A stretch of 64,000 nucleotides of DNA. It comes from Bacteroidota bacterium (GTDB lineage: Bacteria > Bacteroidota > Bacteroidia > Chitinophagales > Chitinophagaceae). The notes under the pieces were generated by a model. It did not search any database and was not told the origin of the DNA. It worked only from the letters and a program-made list of their open reading frames with translations. Location of the stretch: assembly GCA_020161435.1 (NCBI GenBank), contig JAIUNV010000002.1, positions 186,001 to 250,000 on the forward strand, in the 5' to 3' direction. Made by a program: the position numbers and the translations under genes. Each line of letters begins with the position of its first letter. Within the stretch, counting starts at the first letter, position 1. Of the stretch, positions 42,329-52,575 are shown piece by piece.

Positions 42329-44809
42329 ATGCGTATGCGGAAATCGTTTGTGTGGCTGTGTTGTTTCATCGCCATCTCTGTTTCGGTGCAGGCCCAGCAA
42401 AAAGGCAACTATGCACTGGCCGCCCGATTCTCTCCCAAAAAAATGGAGAAAATGTTGTTTTCCACTTCGGTCGATCCTCACTGGCTCAAATCGGGTGACA
42501 AGTTTTGGTACATGTACCAAACCACTGCCGGCAAAGTGTGGTACCTGGTAGATGCTGCAAAGGGTACCAAAACCAAACTGTTCGACAATGATAAGATGGC
42601 GGCCGATATCACCCGCATTGTGAAAGATCCTTTTGATGGCCAGCACCTGCCCATCGACCGTATCAAATTTGTAAAAAATGAAACGGCTTTTCAGTTTGAA
42701 GTGAAGAGCACTGAAGAAGTAGAGAAAAAAGACACGGCTGCCAAAAAAGGTGCCGAGCCAGTAAAAGAAAAGAAGACCTACTACTTTGAATACACATTGG
42801 CTACAGGCCAGCTCACAGAGTTGAAAGATTTTGAAAAACCAAAAGAACGGCCACAGTGGGCTTCTATCAGTCCCGATAAAAGCATCGTGTTGTTTTCTAA
42901 ACTGAACAACCTGTACTGGATGGACAGTGTGAACTACAATAAAGCGCTGAAAAATGAAGACGACAGTACCATTGTAGAATACCAACTTACCACTGATGGT
43001 GAAGAGAATTTTTCATACGGTGGTGGCCGCAATGAAACCAATGTTGAAAAAGAAAAAAACGCCAAAAAACGCAAAAGTGTATTTGTGTATTGGTCGCCCG
43101 ACTCGAAACGCTTTGCCCTTATGCGTACCGACGAACGCAAAGTGAAAGACCTTTGGGTCATCAACAGTGTAGCAGAACCACGCCCTACTTTGGAAACATA
43201 CAAATACCAAATGCCCGGTGAAAAAGAAGCACCTGAACGCTACCTCTACATTTTTGATGCCAGCAGTAAAACCAACAAAATAGTCAACACGGCTGCCTTC
43301 AAAAATCAGGAGATTGGTATGTGGAGTGCACCTATGAAAGAGAGCAGCCGCGATGATGATTTTCGCAGCAACATTTGGCATGGCACCAACACTCATTTTT
43401 ACATGAGCCGCACCAGCCGCGACCTCAAGAAGATTGACATTTGCAAAGTGGATGTGGCTACAGGTGCAGTAACTACACTCATTGAAGAACGCCTGAATAC
43501 GTATGTTGAAATTCGTCGTCCTGCCCTCATCAACGGAGGTAAAGAGATTGTACACTGGAGCGAAAGAGATGGCTGGGGTCATTTCTATTTATATGATGAG
43601 AAAGGCAATATGATTCGCCAAATCACCAGCGGCCCATGGCATACAGAAGATATCGAAGGCATTGACGAAGTGGGTCGTGTGATGTATTTCACCGCCAATG
43701 CCCGTGAAGAAAATGAAGACCCATACTACAACCATTTGTATCGCATCAACCTCGATGGCAGCAATTTGAAATTGTTGAACCCCGGCAACTTCGACCATCA
43801 GGTAAGTGGCAACGACAACAAGCGTTTCTTCGTCAACAACTTTTCCCGTGTCAATACCATTCCCGTTTCTACCCTGCTCGACAATACCGGCCGAGTAGTA
43901 ATGCCACTGGAAAAGGCCGACTTCAGTTCTTTGTTTGCTGCAGGCTACAAGTTTCCTGAGCCTTTTAAAGTAAAAGCCGATGATGGCATCACCGATTTGT
44001 ACGGGGTGATGTACAAGCCTTTCGATTTTGATTCCACCAAAAAATATCCGCTGATTGAATACGTGTATCCCGGCCCGCAAACAGAAGCCGTGAACAAAGC
44101 TTTTGGCCGTGGCCTCGACCGTACCGATCGTTTGGCACAGTTTGGTTTTGTAGTGGTAACCATTGGCAACCGTGGCGGCCATCCTAACCGCAGCAAGTGG
44201 TACCACAATTTTGGCTATGGCAACCTTCGTGATTATGGCCTGGCCGACAAAAAAGCGGCAGCAGAGCAACTCGCAGATCGTTATTCATTCATCGACATTA
44301 ACCGGGTGGGTATTCATGGCCACAGCGGTGGTGGTTTTATGAGTACCGCTGCCATGCTCGTGTACCCCGATTTCTTTAAGGTAGCTGTGAGCAGCGCCGG
44401 CAACCACGAAAACAATATGTACAACCGCTGGTGGAGCGAAAAACACCACGGCGTTAAAGAAGTGATTTCTGCCAAAGGCGATACCAGTTTTGTGTACAGC
44501 ATTGAAAAGAATCCTGAGCTGGCCAAAAACCTGAAAGGACATTTGATGCTGAGCCATGGCGATATTGACAACAACGTGCATCCGGGCAACTCTATCCGCA
44601 TGGCCAATGCACTCATCAAAGCCAACAAGCGTTTTGAGTTTGTACTGCTGCCCGGCCAGCGCCACGGCTATGGCGACATGACGGAGTATTTCTTCTGGAA
44701 AATGGGCGACTATTTCTGTGCTCATTTGCTGGGCGATACCAACCCGCCAGTTGACATCATTGAAATGACAAAAGAACAAGAACAAAGCGGCAACAAGCGT
44801 CGCAACTAA
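42329..44809 (+). CDS. Exported S9 (DPP-IV-like) serine peptidase
   Basis: An 826-residue protein with a signal peptide (MRMRKSFVWLCCFIAISVSVQAQ). A beta-propeller (about 60-560) precedes the hydrolase domain (about 570-820). Catalytic residues: Ser666 in HGHSGGGF, Asp747 in GDIDNNVHPG and His779 in GQRHGYGD. The fold and motifs match dipeptidyl-peptidase IV-type S9B enzymes that cut after Pro or Ala. It is probably periplasmic or outer-membrane associated and would help use proline-rich peptides. It is divergent from the amino-acid permease. Confidence 0.93.
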   Translation: MRMRKSFVWLCCFIAISVSVQAQQKGNYALAARFSPKKMEKMLFSTSVDPHWLKSGDKFWYMYQTTAGKVWYLVDAAKGTKTKLFDNDKMAADITRIVKDPFDGQHLPIDRIKFVKNETAFQFEVKSTEEVEKKDTAAKKGAEPVKEKKTYYFEYTLATGQLTELKDFEKPKERPQWASISPDKSIVLFSKLNNLYWMDSVNYNKALKNEDDSTIVEYQLTTDGEENFSYGGGRNETNVEKEKNAKKRKSVFVYWSPDSKRFALMRTDERKVKDLWVINSVAEPRPTLETYKYQMPGEKEAPERYLYIFDASSKTNKIVNTAAFKNQEIGMWSAPMKESSRDDDFRSNIWHGTNTHFYMSRTSRDLKKIDICKVDVATGAVTTLIEERLNTYVEIRRPALINGGKEIVHWSERDGWGHFYLYDEKGNMIRQITSGPWHTEDIEGIDEVGRVMYFTANAREENEDPYYNHLYRINLDGSNLKLLNPGNFDHQVSGNDNKRFFVNNFSRVNTIPVSTLLDNTGRVVMPLEKADFSSLFAAGYKFPEPFKVKADDGITDLYGVMYKPFDFDSTKKYPLIEYVYPGPQTEAVNKAFGRGLDRTDRLAQFGFVVVTIGNRGGHPNRSKWYHNFGYGNLRDYGLADKKAAAEQLADRYSFIDINRVGIHGHSGGGFMSTAAMLVYPDFFKVAVSSAGNHENNMYNRWWSEKHHGVKEVISAKGDTSFVYSIEKNPELAKNLKGHLMLSHGDIDNNVHPGNSIRMANALIKANKRFEFVLLPGQRHGYGDMTEYFFWKMGDYFCAHLLGDTNPPVDIIEMTKEQEQSGNKRRN

Positions 44810-44879
44810 CTTAAGGGCCTGCTATCCAACCGCTTTCCCTATCCTTAATTGTTGTAACTTTAAAACAGAAATTGAGGAC

Positions 44880-45476
44880 ATGAAAAGAGGAATCATCTGG
44901 ATAGCAGGCTTATTATTTTGTGTGCAGGCAGCCTTTGCACAGGCCCAGCCCATGGCACTTAGCAAAGGCAGCAAGGCTCCCGATTTCACATCGGTTAATC
45001 AGCACCACCAGCCTGTTTCACTCAATCAATTATTAGAAAAAGGACCCGTGGTTTTGGTGTTTTACCGTGGGTATTGGTGTCCGTTTTGCAACCGTCAGCT
45101 AAAGCAACTACAAGACTCCTTGCCTTTGCTGAAAAAGTACAATGCACAAATAGTTGCAATCAGTCCGGAGTCAGCTATCTATGTTAACAATACCATTGAC
45201 AAAACCGGGGCTACTTACCAAATCATTTCCGACGCCAACAACAGCATTATGCAGCGGTATAAAGTTGCGTACAATGTAGATGCCAGTACCAACAACCGCC
45301 TAAAAAATATTGGAGTAGACCTGCAAGCTGTGAACGCCTCTAACAACGCAGTGCTACCCGTTCCAGCTGTGTACATCATCAATAAAAAAGGTGTTATTCA
45401 TTATGCCTTTTTCGATCAAAACTACCGCAACCGGCCAAGCGTAAAAACGCTGCTGGAGCAGTTGGATCAACTTTGA
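44880..45476 (+). CDS. Exported peroxiredoxin-like (AhpC/TSA) protein
   Basis: A 198-residue protein with a signal peptide (MKRGIIWIAGLLFCVQAAFAQ). The redox core is VVLVFYRGYWCPFCNRQLKQLQ, with a CPFC pair in the position of the peroxidatic Cys of AhpC/TSA proteins and thioredoxin-like strands after it (QIVAISPESA; PAVYIINKKGVIHYAFFD). It likely reduces hydroperoxides or acts as a thiol oxidoreductase in the periplasm. It lies 70 nt after the DPP-IV gene and 106 nt before the radical SAM gene. Confidence 0.85.
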   Translation: MKRGIIWIAGLLFCVQAAFAQAQPMALSKGSKAPDFTSVNQHHQPVSLNQLLEKGPVVLVFYRGYWCPFCNRQLKQLQDSLPLLKKYNAQIVAISPESAIYVNNTIDKTGATYQIISDANNSIMQRYKVAYNVDASTNNRLKNIGVDLQAVNASNNAVLPVPAVYIINKKGVIHYAFFDQNYRNRPSVKTLLEQLDQL

Positions 45477-45582
45477 CCCGAGCAATTCCTTTTTTCGCCA
45501 GCACAAAATAGAAGGCTGAACGGCTTTCCTACCGATATTTGACCGGGCAGCAACAGTTCATTGCCGCCAACGAAAAAAAGGT

Positions 45583-46791
45583 ATGTATCAATTAGGCGAT
45601 TATTTACGCAGGGGAAGCAAGTTTGTGAACAATCAGTTTTTTCCATCACACAAAAAACTGAGCACACTCATGATTTATGCCACAGATGTGTGCGATAGTG
45701 CCTGCAAGCATTGCCTCATCTGGGCCAAGCGTCCGGTCAATTACCTGAGTAAAGAAAAAATATTTGAAGTGATGCAAAGCAAGTGCATCTCCAAGCATAC
45801 TTCTGTTGGATTGGAAGGTGGTGAGTTTATGCTACACCCCGATGCCATGGATATTTTGCAATGGTTTACAAGGCATCATCCCAATTTCGATTTGCTGAGC
45901 AATTGCCTGAAACCCGAAGGTGTAATTGAAGCGGTAAAAAAACATCCGCCCCGTCGTTTGTACATTTCATTGGATGGCAATGAGGAAACCTACTTGTATA
46001 TGCGGGGAAAACCGGGCTATCAAAGTGTAATTAAGGTGATAGAGTCGGTGCACAAAACACTGCCCGTATCTGTGATGTTTACACTCAGCCCGTACAATAA
46101 CTTTGACGACATGCAGCATGTGGCTGAAGTGTGCAAACACTACGGTATTGATATGCGGGTAGGCATCTACAACGACATTGCTTTTTTTGACACGGTAGAC
46201 AAAGCACACGACCACGAACCGGGTGATGCCAAAAACCAGCATGCACTTGATTTTAAACAAGTGCAGCAATTAAAAAGTGAAGGCAAGGTAGAAACTATCA
46301 AAAAGATTAAGGCAGCGGAAAGAACCAATGATATTCAAAATCCCAAACACGACACAAGCCGCAACTTTCAAAATTTTGTGCCCAACATTCCGGAGATTAT
46401 TAAAGAGTTTTCGGAGAACTATGATTTTCTGGTACTGTATAACGAGTGGCGGCAAAACCATATAAAGCTCAAGTGCTACAGCATTTTAGACAGCCTCGTT
46501 ATTTTGCCCAATGGCGAAGTCCCTATTTGCCAAAACCTTGATTTAATGTTGGGCAATGTGCATGAGCAAAGTCTCGACGAAATATTTAACGGCCCCACAG
46601 CCATTGCTCAGCAAAAGCATTTTGTTCATAACTGCAATCAATGCTGGCTCAATTTTCATCGTAAATACGATGTAGTGCTATACCGGGCTTTCGAAAAATA
46701 TTTTGGCAAAGGCATTACCCAAAAAATGTTTGGCTATTACCAATGGAGCAATGATGCTGAAAAAAGGTATACAGATATTGTGAAGCCCTAA
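45583..46791 (+). CDS. Radical SAM/SPASM protein of unknown target
   Basis: A 402-residue protein. The [4Fe-4S] motif is CDSACKHC (Cys37, Cys41, Cys44). The GGE step appears as LEGGEFMLHPDA, and the core barrel strands LYISLDGNEETY and VMFTLSPYN follow. A C-terminal SPASM-like cysteine cluster begins at KCYSILDSLVILPNGEVPICQN and ends HNCNQCW. SPASM enzymes usually modify peptides or alcohols, but no precursor peptide was seen. The gene is followed 11 nt later by a GT-C-like membrane protein and then by sugar genes, so a role in surface polysaccharide or lipid modification is also possible. Confidence 0.85.
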   Translation: MYQLGDYLRRGSKFVNNQFFPSHKKLSTLMIYATDVCDSACKHCLIWAKRPVNYLSKEKIFEVMQSKCISKHTSVGLEGGEFMLHPDAMDILQWFTRHHPNFDLLSNCLKPEGVIEAVKKHPPRRLYISLDGNEETYLYMRGKPGYQSVIKVIESVHKTLPVSVMFTLSPYNNFDDMQHVAEVCKHYGIDMRVGIYNDIAFFDTVDKAHDHEPGDAKNQHALDFKQVQQLKSEGKVETIKKIKAAERTNDIQNPKHDTSRNFQNFVPNIPEIIKEFSENYDFLVLYNEWRQNHIKLKCYSILDSLVILPNGEVPICQNLDLMLGNVHEQSLDEIFNGPTAIAQQKHFVHNCNQCWLNFHRKYDVVLYRAFEKYFGKGITQKMFGYYQWSNDAEKRYTDIVKP

Positions 46792-46802
46792 TTGGATACA
46801 AC

Positions 46803-48284
46803 ATGTTTGCCAAATTTAACCAAGTGCTATCCACTGCCCCTAGTCAAAAAACCATTGCATTTATTTGGTTGGCAGTGCTGGCATTGCTTACGTGGCTGTA
46901 TTTTCCAGGAGGTCTTTTTTTCCTCAACGATGATTTCATTCATGTTCCGCTGAGTGAGCAGGCTGTGTTTGGTCAACGCCATTCCATAAGAGTAGTTAAT
47001 GATTTTAGTTTGTACCTCGACAGTTTATTGTATGGCAAAAATGCGGTGGGTTTTCATACAACTAATTTGTTGCTTCACTTCTTCAACATTGCATTGGTAT
47101 TTATTACTTCCAGAAAAATCTTTGCGTTGTTTGGATTGCCATCAAGCAAGCTGGTAGCTCATGCTGCCGCTATGTTTTTTGCATTGTATCCATTTCACAG
47201 CGAATCTGTTTTTTGGATTATTGGCCGAACAGGTGCACTCTCGACAGCGTGGATGCTACTGACTTTTTTGGCACAGCAAAGCCGCAACCTGCTGCTACAA
47301 CTTGCAGGTGCAGTGCTGTTGCTATTGGGTTTTCTTACGTATGAATCTGTATTGGTATATCCTTTTTTTGTAGCCGCTATTTGGCTGTATAAAAAACGCA
47401 AGAAAGAACCAGATGCCGCACATTGGATGCAACAATTGCTGATTGCTGTGGCAACCACACTCGCCTACTTGCTTATTAGATTGTTCATGCTTGGCGGCGT
47501 TACAGACCACTACGAATCGGGCAATGTTACTGCAGGCTTATTAGGCACACTTGCAGGTAACTATCTTGCATTAGTGATACGCTTGCTTGCACCTCCTTTT
47601 CAATCATCCTGGCCGTTGGTTTTCATTTTTTCTGCTATCGCCGGTTGTATTTTTCTTACTGTTGCTACGCAATGGAAAACAATACAGTCAAACATCAACG
47701 GGTACCTGCTGCTGGCATTGGTTTTATTCGCCAGTTTGCTGCCCTACATTTCACTGGGCATTGATACACATGGAGTAGAATCTGAAAGATATTTGTATGT
47801 TCCATCAGTATTTCTATCATTGATTGCGGCGCAACTAATCCGCCTTTTTTCCACCATCAAACTTCGCTGGATGGCAGCAATTTGCTTTGCACTGTATGCC
47901 AGTATTTGTTTATTGATTTCGTCAATAGCATTCAGAACAGCCAGCAGTTTTGCAGCACAAATTATTGCTGTCACCAATCAACATGTACGCCCTGCACACC
48001 AGAGCATTTGGTATGTACATATGCCGGGCGAACACCGTGGTGTTGTATTGCTTCGATTAGGATTGCCCGAGGGTATTGCATGGCTGGTGCCTGCGGCAAA
48101 CGGAAAGTCCATACACTTGCATGAAACCAATATGGACCCACTATTGCAATTGCCGCAGCATACACCTATTGAACTCGTAAGTAAAGAAAGATTACAAAAC
48201 TTGCTGCCAACGGTGCCAAAAGACAGTACCAGGCAAAGTCTTGTTGTAGCCATGATCAACAACCGTTTGGTGATTGCTGAATAA
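46803..48284 (+). CDS. GT-C-type polytopic membrane protein (putative glycosyltransferase)
   Basis: A 493-residue protein with about 10 membrane helices. Near the first helix is FFLNDDFIHVPLSEQAVF, an acidic pair in the first external loop as in GT-C glycosyltransferases; later come AAAMFFALYPFHSESVFWIIGRTGAL and GVESERYLYVPSVF, which recall TMTC-like and PMT-like enzymes. Such enzymes use a polyprenyl-phosphate sugar donor on the outer face of the inner membrane. The acceptor is unknown. The gene follows the radical SAM gene by 11 nt, so the two are probably co-transcribed. Confidence 0.65.
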   Translation: MFAKFNQVLSTAPSQKTIAFIWLAVLALLTWLYFPGGLFFLNDDFIHVPLSEQAVFGQRHSIRVVNDFSLYLDSLLYGKNAVGFHTTNLLLHFFNIALVFITSRKIFALFGLPSSKLVAHAAAMFFALYPFHSESVFWIIGRTGALSTAWMLLTFLAQQSRNLLLQLAGAVLLLLGFLTYESVLVYPFFVAAIWLYKKRKKEPDAAHWMQQLLIAVATTLAYLLIRLFMLGGVTDHYESGNVTAGLLGTLAGNYLALVIRLLAPPFQSSWPLVFIFSAIAGCIFLTVATQWKTIQSNINGYLLLALVLFASLLPYISLGIDTHGVESERYLYVPSVFLSLIAAQLIRLFSTIKLRWMAAICFALYASICLLISSIAFRTASSFAAQIIAVTNQHVRPAHQSIWYVHMPGEHRGVVLLRLGLPEGIAWLVPAANGKSIHLHETNMDPLLQLPQHTPIELVSKERLQNLLPTVPKDSTRQSLVVAMINNRLVIAE

Positions 48285-48291
48285 AGCATTT

Positions 48292-49257
48292 TTATCTTTT
48301 ATCTTTTATCATAGCTGCAATACCTGCATCAAAATTGATGATGGGATGATAGCCCAACGTTTGCTGTATTTTTTTGGCATTCAGCGTAAAAGAGGTTGAA
48401 AAACTATACGCTGCAATTTTTGAAATGGGAGGGGCTTTTTTGATGCGCAACAAATGCCAAACAGGTTCAATGCAATTTGCTATAACTCTTGCAATCCAGC
48501 CCGGAATGGATGCTGTGGGCAGTTGTAGTTGTTCTGTCTGAAGCTGCTGCTGCCAAAAGAATTCAAGCGTATGCTCTTCCGCATCTGCTACATGAAAAAT
48601 TTGTCCTGCTGCAGCTTTGTGAGTGGCAGCCAACTCAATAGCATGGGCAAGATTTTGTACATGAGTAACACTCGTAACTGCAAGTCCGTTATTGAGCCAT
48701 AAATACTTTTTGGAAACTGCCGCGGCCTTCATGCTTTTGTACAAAGGGTTTGCGGTAGTACCCCAAATCATGCGTGGCCGAAGGATGACGATTTCTATTG
48801 TTGAATGATAAGATTGTAATATCAGCTCTGTCTGTCTTTTGCTGCTGGCATACGGAAACTTCACATGACCCAATGGATACTCTTCTGTAGCACCAATGCA
48901 ATCTTCGCCTTCAAACAATACCATGTCGGTGCTGATGTGAATAAAGCGCTTTGCACCAATAGCTATCGCCTTTTCTACTGCCTGTATTGTTCCGGTTACA
49001 TTCACCTTATTATACGCATCGCTGCTCTCCCATTGGCCAATCATAGCAGCACAATGTATCACTACATCAATTGCTGGTAGTGATATTTCAGCCAATGTTT
49101 CCAGTGTTCCTGCTACAGGATGAATACCGGCAGCAATCAATACTTGTGATTGTATAGGCCGCCGGTGCAAACCACACACGGTATTCCCGGCCGCTACCAG
49201 AAAACGCCCCACCTCTAACCCTGTAAAACCTGCTGCTCCGGTGATAAAAAAACGCAT
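48292..49257 (-). CDS. NAD-dependent epimerase/dehydratase (extended SDR)
   Basis: A 321-residue extended short-chain dehydrogenase. NAD(P) site FFITGAAGFTGLEVGRFL, a DVVIHCAAMIG strand, active site Ser/Thr region FIHISTDMVL and YASSKRQTE with the catalytic Tyr-x-x-x-Lys. It is close to 3-beta-HSD-like and nucleotide-sugar epimerases; the substrate is unknown. It starts a minus-strand run with rfbD, uxs, ugd and the aminotransferase, which points to sugar metabolism. Its stop lies 7 nt from that of the convergent GT-C gene. Confidence 0.82.
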   Translation of the reverse strand: MRFFITGAAGFTGLEVGRFLVAAGNTVCGLHRRPIQSQVLIAAGIHPVAGTLETLAEISLPAIDVVIHCAAMIGQWESSDAYNKVNVTGTIQAVEKAIAIGAKRFIHISTDMVLFEGEDCIGATEEYPLGHVKFPYASSKRQTELILQSYHSTIEIVILRPRMIWGTTANPLYKSMKAAAVSKKYLWLNNGLAVTSVTHVQNLAHAIELAATHKAAAGQIFHVADAEEHTLEFFWQQQLQTEQLQLPTASIPGWIARVIANCIEPVWHLLRIKKAPPISKIAAYSFSTSFTLNAKKIQQTLGYHPIINFDAGIAAMIKDKR

Positions 49258-49270
49258 GGCCGTGTACCGT

Positions 49271-50125
49271 TTATAAAAGCTGACGAAGACAATGTTGTAA
49301 AGATGTTTGCCATTCCATCAATGGAATTGAATAGGTCCGTTCAATTTTTGAGCAGTCCATTACACTCCATGCCGGCCGCTTGGCCGGGGTTGGAAAATCG
49401 GCTGTTGTAATTGGATTTACAGTGCAATTCAATCCTGAAATTTCTTGTATTGCCACGGCAAAATTGTACCAACTAATGATGCCACTATTGCTGTAGTGAA
49501 AAATGCCAGGCACAAATTGCGGATGCTCACAAATAGTAAGCAACGCCTTGGCTAAATCTATTGCATGTGTTGGTGAGCCAAGTTGATCCTTTACTACACC
49601 AATAGCTTCCCGTTCTTTCATCAGGCGAAGCATCGTTTTTACAAAATTGGCACCGTGGCGGCTGTACACCCACGATGTTCTGATGATGGCCGTGCCAGCT
49701 GCGTACACTTCCTGCGCCAGCTGCTCTCCCATCAATTTGCTCTCTCCATAAATACCAATCGGATGAACTGTATCTGTTTCTACATAAGGCGTTGTGGCAG
49801 TTCCATCAAACACATAATCGGTAGAAACATGCAGCAATTTTGCGCCTACATCTTTGCACACTTTTGCCAGGTGTCCCACCGCTTCCCCATTTATGAGTCG
49901 TGCAGCGGCAGCTTCTTGCTCAGCTTTGTCTACAGCGGTGTAAGCAGCTGCATTTATTACCCAATCGGGCTGCAATGAATGCAGCACCTGAGTTACCATT
50001 CCAAACTGCTGTAAATCGCAATGCTCTCTGCCAAGAAAAATACATTCTAAAGTTGGAAACTGTTTAGCAACATCCTGCAAGCACTTACCTAACTGGCCAT
50101 TGGCACCTGTGACTACAACTTTCAT
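49271..50125 (-). CDS. rfbD: dTDP-4-dehydrorhamnose reductase
   Basis: A 284-residue reductase that completes dTDP-L-rhamnose. Motifs: VVVTGANGQLGKCLQD, VINAAAYTAVDKAEQE, HVSTDYVFDG, YGESKLMGEQ with the catalytic Tyr/Lys, and FHYSNSGIISWYNFA. The other rhamnose genes (rfbA, rfbB, rfbC) are not in the window. The ATG at 50125 is preferred over the open frame at 50143. It precedes the epimerase gene by 13 nt on the same strand. Confidence 0.93.
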   Translation of the reverse strand: MKVVVTGANGQLGKCLQDVAKQFPTLECIFLGREHCDLQQFGMVTQVLHSLQPDWVINAAAYTAVDKAEQEAAAARLINGEAVGHLAKVCKDVGAKLLHVSTDYVFDGTATTPYVETDTVHPIGIYGESKLMGEQLAQEVYAAGTAIIRTSWVYSRHGANFVKTMLRLMKEREAIGVVKDQLGSPTHAIDLAKALLTICEHPQFVPGIFHYSNSGIISWYNFAVAIQEISGLNCTVNPITTADFPTPAKRPAWSVMDCSKIERTYSIPLMEWQTSLQHCLRQLL

Positions 50126-50203
50126 GGCTACATATTTTCTCAAATGTAAATGGGTTTTTCAACCCTTGCAGATTGAAAAACCCATTCTTGTATAAATCGC
50201 AGT

Positions 50204-51193
50204 TTACTTGCTACCAAATTCCTTTGGCTGCTTATGCCATTCTGTTTCCGGCAGGTTTTTGAAATACTCATACGTTAGTTTCAAACCTTCGGCACGGTCT
50301 ACCTTGGGAGCCCAACCCAAAATGGTTTGCGCCTTGGTAATGTCTGGCTTACGCTGTTTAGGATCATCGGCAGGCAGTGGTTTGTATACAATTTTCTGAT
50401 CGCTGCCAGTGAGCTTAATAACTTCCTCAGCAAAATCTTTCAATGAAATTTCGCTTGGGTTGCCAATGTTTACCGGGTATACATAATCACTCAGCAACAA
50501 ACGGTAGATGCCATCCACCAAATCACTCACATAGCAAAAGCTGCGGGTTTGGCTACCATCGCCAAACACAGTCAGGTCTTCGCCACGCAGTGCCTGGCCA
50601 ATGAAAGCAGGCAGAGCACGACCATCATTGAGGCGCATTCTGGGGCCGTAGGTATTGAAGATGCGAATGATTCGGGTTTCAACGCCATGGTAAGTATGAT
50701 ACGCCATGGTAATACTTTCGAGGTAACGCTTGGCTTCATCGTACACACCACGAGGACCAACCGGGTTTACATTTCCCCAGTATTCCTCTGTTTGCGGATG
50801 CACCAATGGATCGCCATATACTTCGCTGGTTGAAGCTACAAGAATCCGGGCCTTTTTTGCCTTCGCCAATCCAAGACAGTTATGCGTACCCATGGCGCCC
50901 ACTTTCAGGGTTTGAATGGGAATTTTCAGGTAATCGATGGGGCTGGCGGGAGAAGCAAAATGCAAGATGTAATCCAACTCACCCGGAATATGGATGAACT
51001 TAGTAACATCGTGATGATAGAATTCAAAATTCGGATTCGGAAAAAGGTGTTCAATATTGCGAAGATCGCCTGTAATGAGGTTATCCATGGCAATAACGTG
51101 ATACCCTTCACTTATGAACCGGTCACACAAATGTGAGCCCAAAAAACCCGCAGCACCCGTAATCAGAATTCGTTTTTTATTGCTTGATGGCAT
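50204..51193 (-). CDS. UDP-glucuronate decarboxylase (UDP-xylose synthase)
   Basis: A 329-residue SDR enzyme. Motifs: [67 protein letters not shown] (Tyr-x-x-x-Lys) and [20 protein letters not shown], all typical of UXS. It converts UDP-glucuronate to UDP-xylose. The enzyme that makes its substrate, UDP-glucose 6-dehydrogenase, is encoded just upstream on the same strand with a 5-nt gap, so the pair forms a two-step route from UDP-glucose. Confidence 0.93.
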   Translation of the reverse strand: MPSSNKKRILITGAAGFLGSHLCDRFISEGYHVIAMDNLITGDLRNIEHLFPNPNFEFYHHDVTKFIHIPGELDYILHFASPASPIDYLKIPIQTLKVGAMGTHNCLGLAKAKKARILVASTSEVYGDPLVHPQTEEYWGNVNPVGPRGVYDEAKRYLESITMAYHTYHGVETRIIRIFNTYGPRMRLNDGRALPAFIGQALRGEDLTVFGDGSQTRSFCYVSDLVDGIYRLLLSDYVYPVNIGNPSEISLKDFAEEVIKLTGSDQKIVYKPLPADDPKQRKPDITKAQTILGWAPKVDRAEGLKLTYEYFKNLPETEWHKQPKEFGSK

Positions 51194-51198
51194 GGTGC

Positions 51199-52542
51199 TT
51201 ATTTTGAAGGGTTAACTGTTTTGCGACCAACACTGAAATAGTAGTAGCCCAGCTTTTCCATCAGTTCAGTATCAAACAAATTGCGGCCATCAAAGATGGT
51301 GCGGCGCTTAAGTGATGAAGAAATTTTGGTGAAGTCGGGTGTGCGGAATTCATTCCATTCAGTAGCAATGATCAATGCATCAGCATCGGCCAGTGTTTCA
51401 TATTGCGATTCGGCGAACTTGATGGTATCGCCTAATAATGCTTTTACATTAGGCATAGCCTCGGGGTCGAAAGCAGTAACAGTAGCGCCAGCTTCTAACA
51501 GTTCTTTGATGATGTACAATGCTGGTGCTTCCCGAATATCATCTGTATTGGGCTTGAAAGCCAAACCCCAGATGGCAAAATGCTTACCGGTCAAATCGCC
51601 GTTGAAATAATCTTTGATTTTGGGAATGATGTATGTTTTCTGCGCTTCATTTACTTCCATTACACTGGTAAGAATGCGAAAATCATAGTTGACTTCTGCA
51701 GCAGATTTGGCCAATGCCTGCACATCTTTTGGAAAGCAACTGCCACCATAACCAATGCCGGGAAAAAGGAATCGTTTGCCAATGCGTTCGTCGCTGCCTA
51801 CACCTTTACGCACCATGTCTACATCGGCACCCAGCAGTTCGCACATGCGGGCTATCTCGTTCATGAATGTAATCTTGGTAGCCAAAAATGCGTTGGCGGC
51901 ATACTTGGTGAGTTCTGCACTCTTTTCATCCATATAAATTACAGGATTGCCGGAGCGTACAAACGGACCATACAATTCGCCCATAAGCTGGCGGGCCTTA
52001 GGGCTGTCAGTTCCAATCACCACACGGTCTGGCTTCATGAAGTCTTCTACTGCTACACCTTCCCGCAAAAATTCGGGGTTGCTCACCACATCAAAATCTT
52101 CACCAGGTACCAGTGTATTGTTACTGCCCTTTAATACACTGGCAGTTACTTTATCCGCTGTGCCTACGGGCACTGTGCTTTTGTCTACAATTACTTTGTA
52201 GTCGCCTTTTTTCATAATGGTACCGAGCTTGTGGGCTACTCCCAATACATAGCTCAGATCGGCACTGCCATCTTCACCAGGAGGCGTGGGCAATGCCAGA
52301 AAAATGATTTCAGCATCCTGAATGCCCTCTTCTATTTGTGTTGTAAATAATAGGCGTCCTTCTTTTACGTTTCGTTCAAAAAGTTTTTCTAAACCCGGCT
52401 CATAAATAGTGACGGTGCCGCCTTTGAGCTTGGCAATTTTGCGTTCGTCAATATCAACGCAAGTGACACGGTTTCCGGTTTCTGCAAAACATGTTCCTGT
52501 TACAAGGCCTACGTAGCCTGTTCCAATAACTGCAATTTTCAT
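51199..52542 (-). CDS. ugd: UDP-glucose 6-dehydrogenase
   Basis: A 447-residue dehydrogenase that oxidises UDP-glucose to UDP-glucuronate. Motifs: [21 protein letters not shown] (NAD site), [32 protein letters not shown], the catalytic Cys in [14 protein letters not shown], and [17 protein letters not shown]. The ATG is 33 nt from the aminotransferase stop and the gene runs into the UDP-xylose synthase gene with a 5-nt gap. Confidence 0.95.
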   Translation of the reverse strand: MKIAVIGTGYVGLVTGTCFAETGNRVTCVDIDERKIAKLKGGTVTIYEPGLEKLFERNVKEGRLLFTTQIEEGIQDAEIIFLALPTPPGEDGSADLSYVLGVAHKLGTIMKKGDYKVIVDKSTVPVGTADKVTASVLKGSNNTLVPGEDFDVVSNPEFLREGVAVEDFMKPDRVVIGTDSPKARQLMGELYGPFVRSGNPVIYMDEKSAELTKYAANAFLATKITFMNEIARMCELLGADVDMVRKGVGSDERIGKRFLFPGIGYGGSCFPKDVQALAKSAAEVNYDFRILTSVMEVNEAQKTYIIPKIKDYFNGDLTGKHFAIWGLAFKPNTDDIREAPALYIIKELLEAGATVTAFDPEAMPNVKALLGDTIKFAESQYETLADADALIIATEWNEFRTPDFTKISSSLKRRTIFDGRNLFDTELMEKLGYYYFSVGRKTVNPSK

Positions 52543-52575
52543 GGTGTATGTTAAGTGTTGGTTGAGAAAGTTTTT

